Source of the DNA: Pseudonocardia terrae | GTDB taxonomy: Bacteria > Actinomycetota > Actinomycetes > Mycobacteriales > Pseudonocardiaceae | Assembly: GCF_021343995.1 (NCBI RefSeq) | Contig: NZ_JAJTTE010000040.1 | Span: 1-64,000, forward strand | Length of the DNA: 64,000 nucleotides | Direction of reading: 5' to 3' | Shown: one piece after another, positions 63,546 to 64,000 of the stretch | Numbering within the stretch: position 1 is the first letter of the stretch | Layout of the letters: each line of letters opens with the position of its first letter | Position numbers and translations under genes: made by a program | Notes under the pieces: generated by a model | What the model was told of the DNA's origin: nothing | The model's database searches: none | The model's input: the letters and a program-made list of their open reading frames with translations, nothing else

Positions 63546-64000
63546 GTGCTCACCAGACTGCGGCGCCAGGCCGGGACCGGCATGCTCGTGCTGGTCGTCT
63601 TCACCGTGCTCTGCGGGATCGTCTATCCGCTGGTCGTCTGGGGGGTGTCGCGCATCCCGGGGCTCACCGCGACCGCCGAGGGGACCGGCTCGGTCCCCGT
63701 CGTCGGCGTCGACCAGGTGCCGGCCGACCCCGCCGCCGACCCCTACTTCCACACTCGCCCTTCGGCGTCGTCGCAGGACGTCCTCGGCCCGGGCGACACC
63801 AGCACCTCCGGGGGCTCGAACAAGGCCCAGGACTCCACGGACCTGCTCGACACTCTCGCCCAGCGCCGCGCCCAGATCGCCCAGCGCGAAGGTGTCGCCC
63901 CCGAGGCCGTGCCCGCGGACGCGGTCGCCGCGTCGGCCTCGGGCATCGACCCCGACATCAGCCCGGACTATGCGGCCCTGCAGACCGCCCGGGTGGCGCG
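63546..64000 (+). CDS. kdpC: KdpC, partial at the window edge
   Basis: From GTG 63546, one base after the kdpB stop. The N-terminus has a membrane helix (GMLVLVVFTVLCGIVYPLVVW), followed by the exported domain YFHTRPSASSQDVLGPGDTS, GGSNKA and ISPDYAALQTARVA. About 150 residues are seen; the end lies beyond the window. KdpC helps KdpB bind ATP. Confidence 0.93.
   Translation, partial: MLTRLRRQAGTGMLVLVVFTVLCGIVYPLVVWGVSRIPGLTATAEGTGSVPVVGVDQVPADPAADPYFHTRPSASSQDVLGPGDTSTSGGSNKAQDSTDLLDTLAQRRAQIAQREGVAPEAVPADAVAASASGIDPDISPDYAALQTARVA

Overview
The window is high-GC actinomycete chromosome with GTG/TTG starts and ATGA/GTGA-type stop/start overlaps. The sigK-centred locus on the right is laid out as in mycobacteria, and Rv3235-like, DUF732 and KdpFABC genes are present. 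A member of the Pseudonocardiaceae (Pseudonocardia or close) is the best guess; this is inference, since no 16S gene is in view.

Left end (1-7.5 kb) is a mobile-element graveyard. An IS1634-type element carries a one-base frameshift and is flanked by 13-bp near-identical direct repeats. A hairpin-rich non-coding stretch follows. Next is an IS110-type element whose transposase codons are split by a 2,513-bp group II intron with its own RT/HNH protein. Removing the intron restores a full-length, in-frame DEDD transposase. A nested hairpin upstream of the transposase is a candidate bridge RNA.

The centre (7.7-39.4 kb) is an accessory, mainly defence-type island, bracketed by two paralogous Rv3235-like genes that share a long structured leader. 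Almost everything between them reads leftward. From the promoter-distal end it holds: an HhH-GPD protein, a zinc-ribbon/GIY-YIG protein, a SNF2 helicase resembling DISARM DrmD, a 1,578-residue Eco57I-type adenine methylase, a DUF262/HNH protein, a pair of paralogous small proteins (one frameshifted) around an Arg/Pro-rich protein, a Rad50/RecF-like ATPase with a small helical partner, a 2,054-residue DEAD-box/DUF1998 helicase ending in a nuclease-like domain, a UvrD-type helicase, and an EVE-like/PD-(D/E)XK fusion with a DNA-binding partner. Canonical drmA, drmB and drmC are absent. The giant helicase (DruE- or fused DrmA/DrmB-like) takes their place, so this looks like a hybrid restriction system without an exact named counterpart known to me.

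From 39.5 to 47.5 kb come a GntR-HD regulator, small hypothetical genes, a truncated tRNA-Thr 3' end beside a tyrosine integrase, a broken GntR domain, a frameshifted excisionase and other debris. This is the relic of an integrative element, followed by a decayed inverted copy of the sigK/rskA pair.

From 47.7 to 57.8 kb lies a SigK-type locus reading leftward: sigma factor, anti-sigma factor, a wrecked sulfite-oxidase-like gene, a fasciclin lipoprotein (MPT70/83-like), FAD oxidoreductase, DUF1365, two cyclopropane-fatty-acid-type methyltransferases, DUF1295 and a peroxiredoxin. The likely job is envelope lipid modification and redox stress response. The right end holds a lysA fragment and the kdpFABC potassium-pump operon, with kdpC cut by the window edge.

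The number of single-base frameshifts (at least six) is high. Some may be sequencing errors rather than decay, and should be checked on reads.
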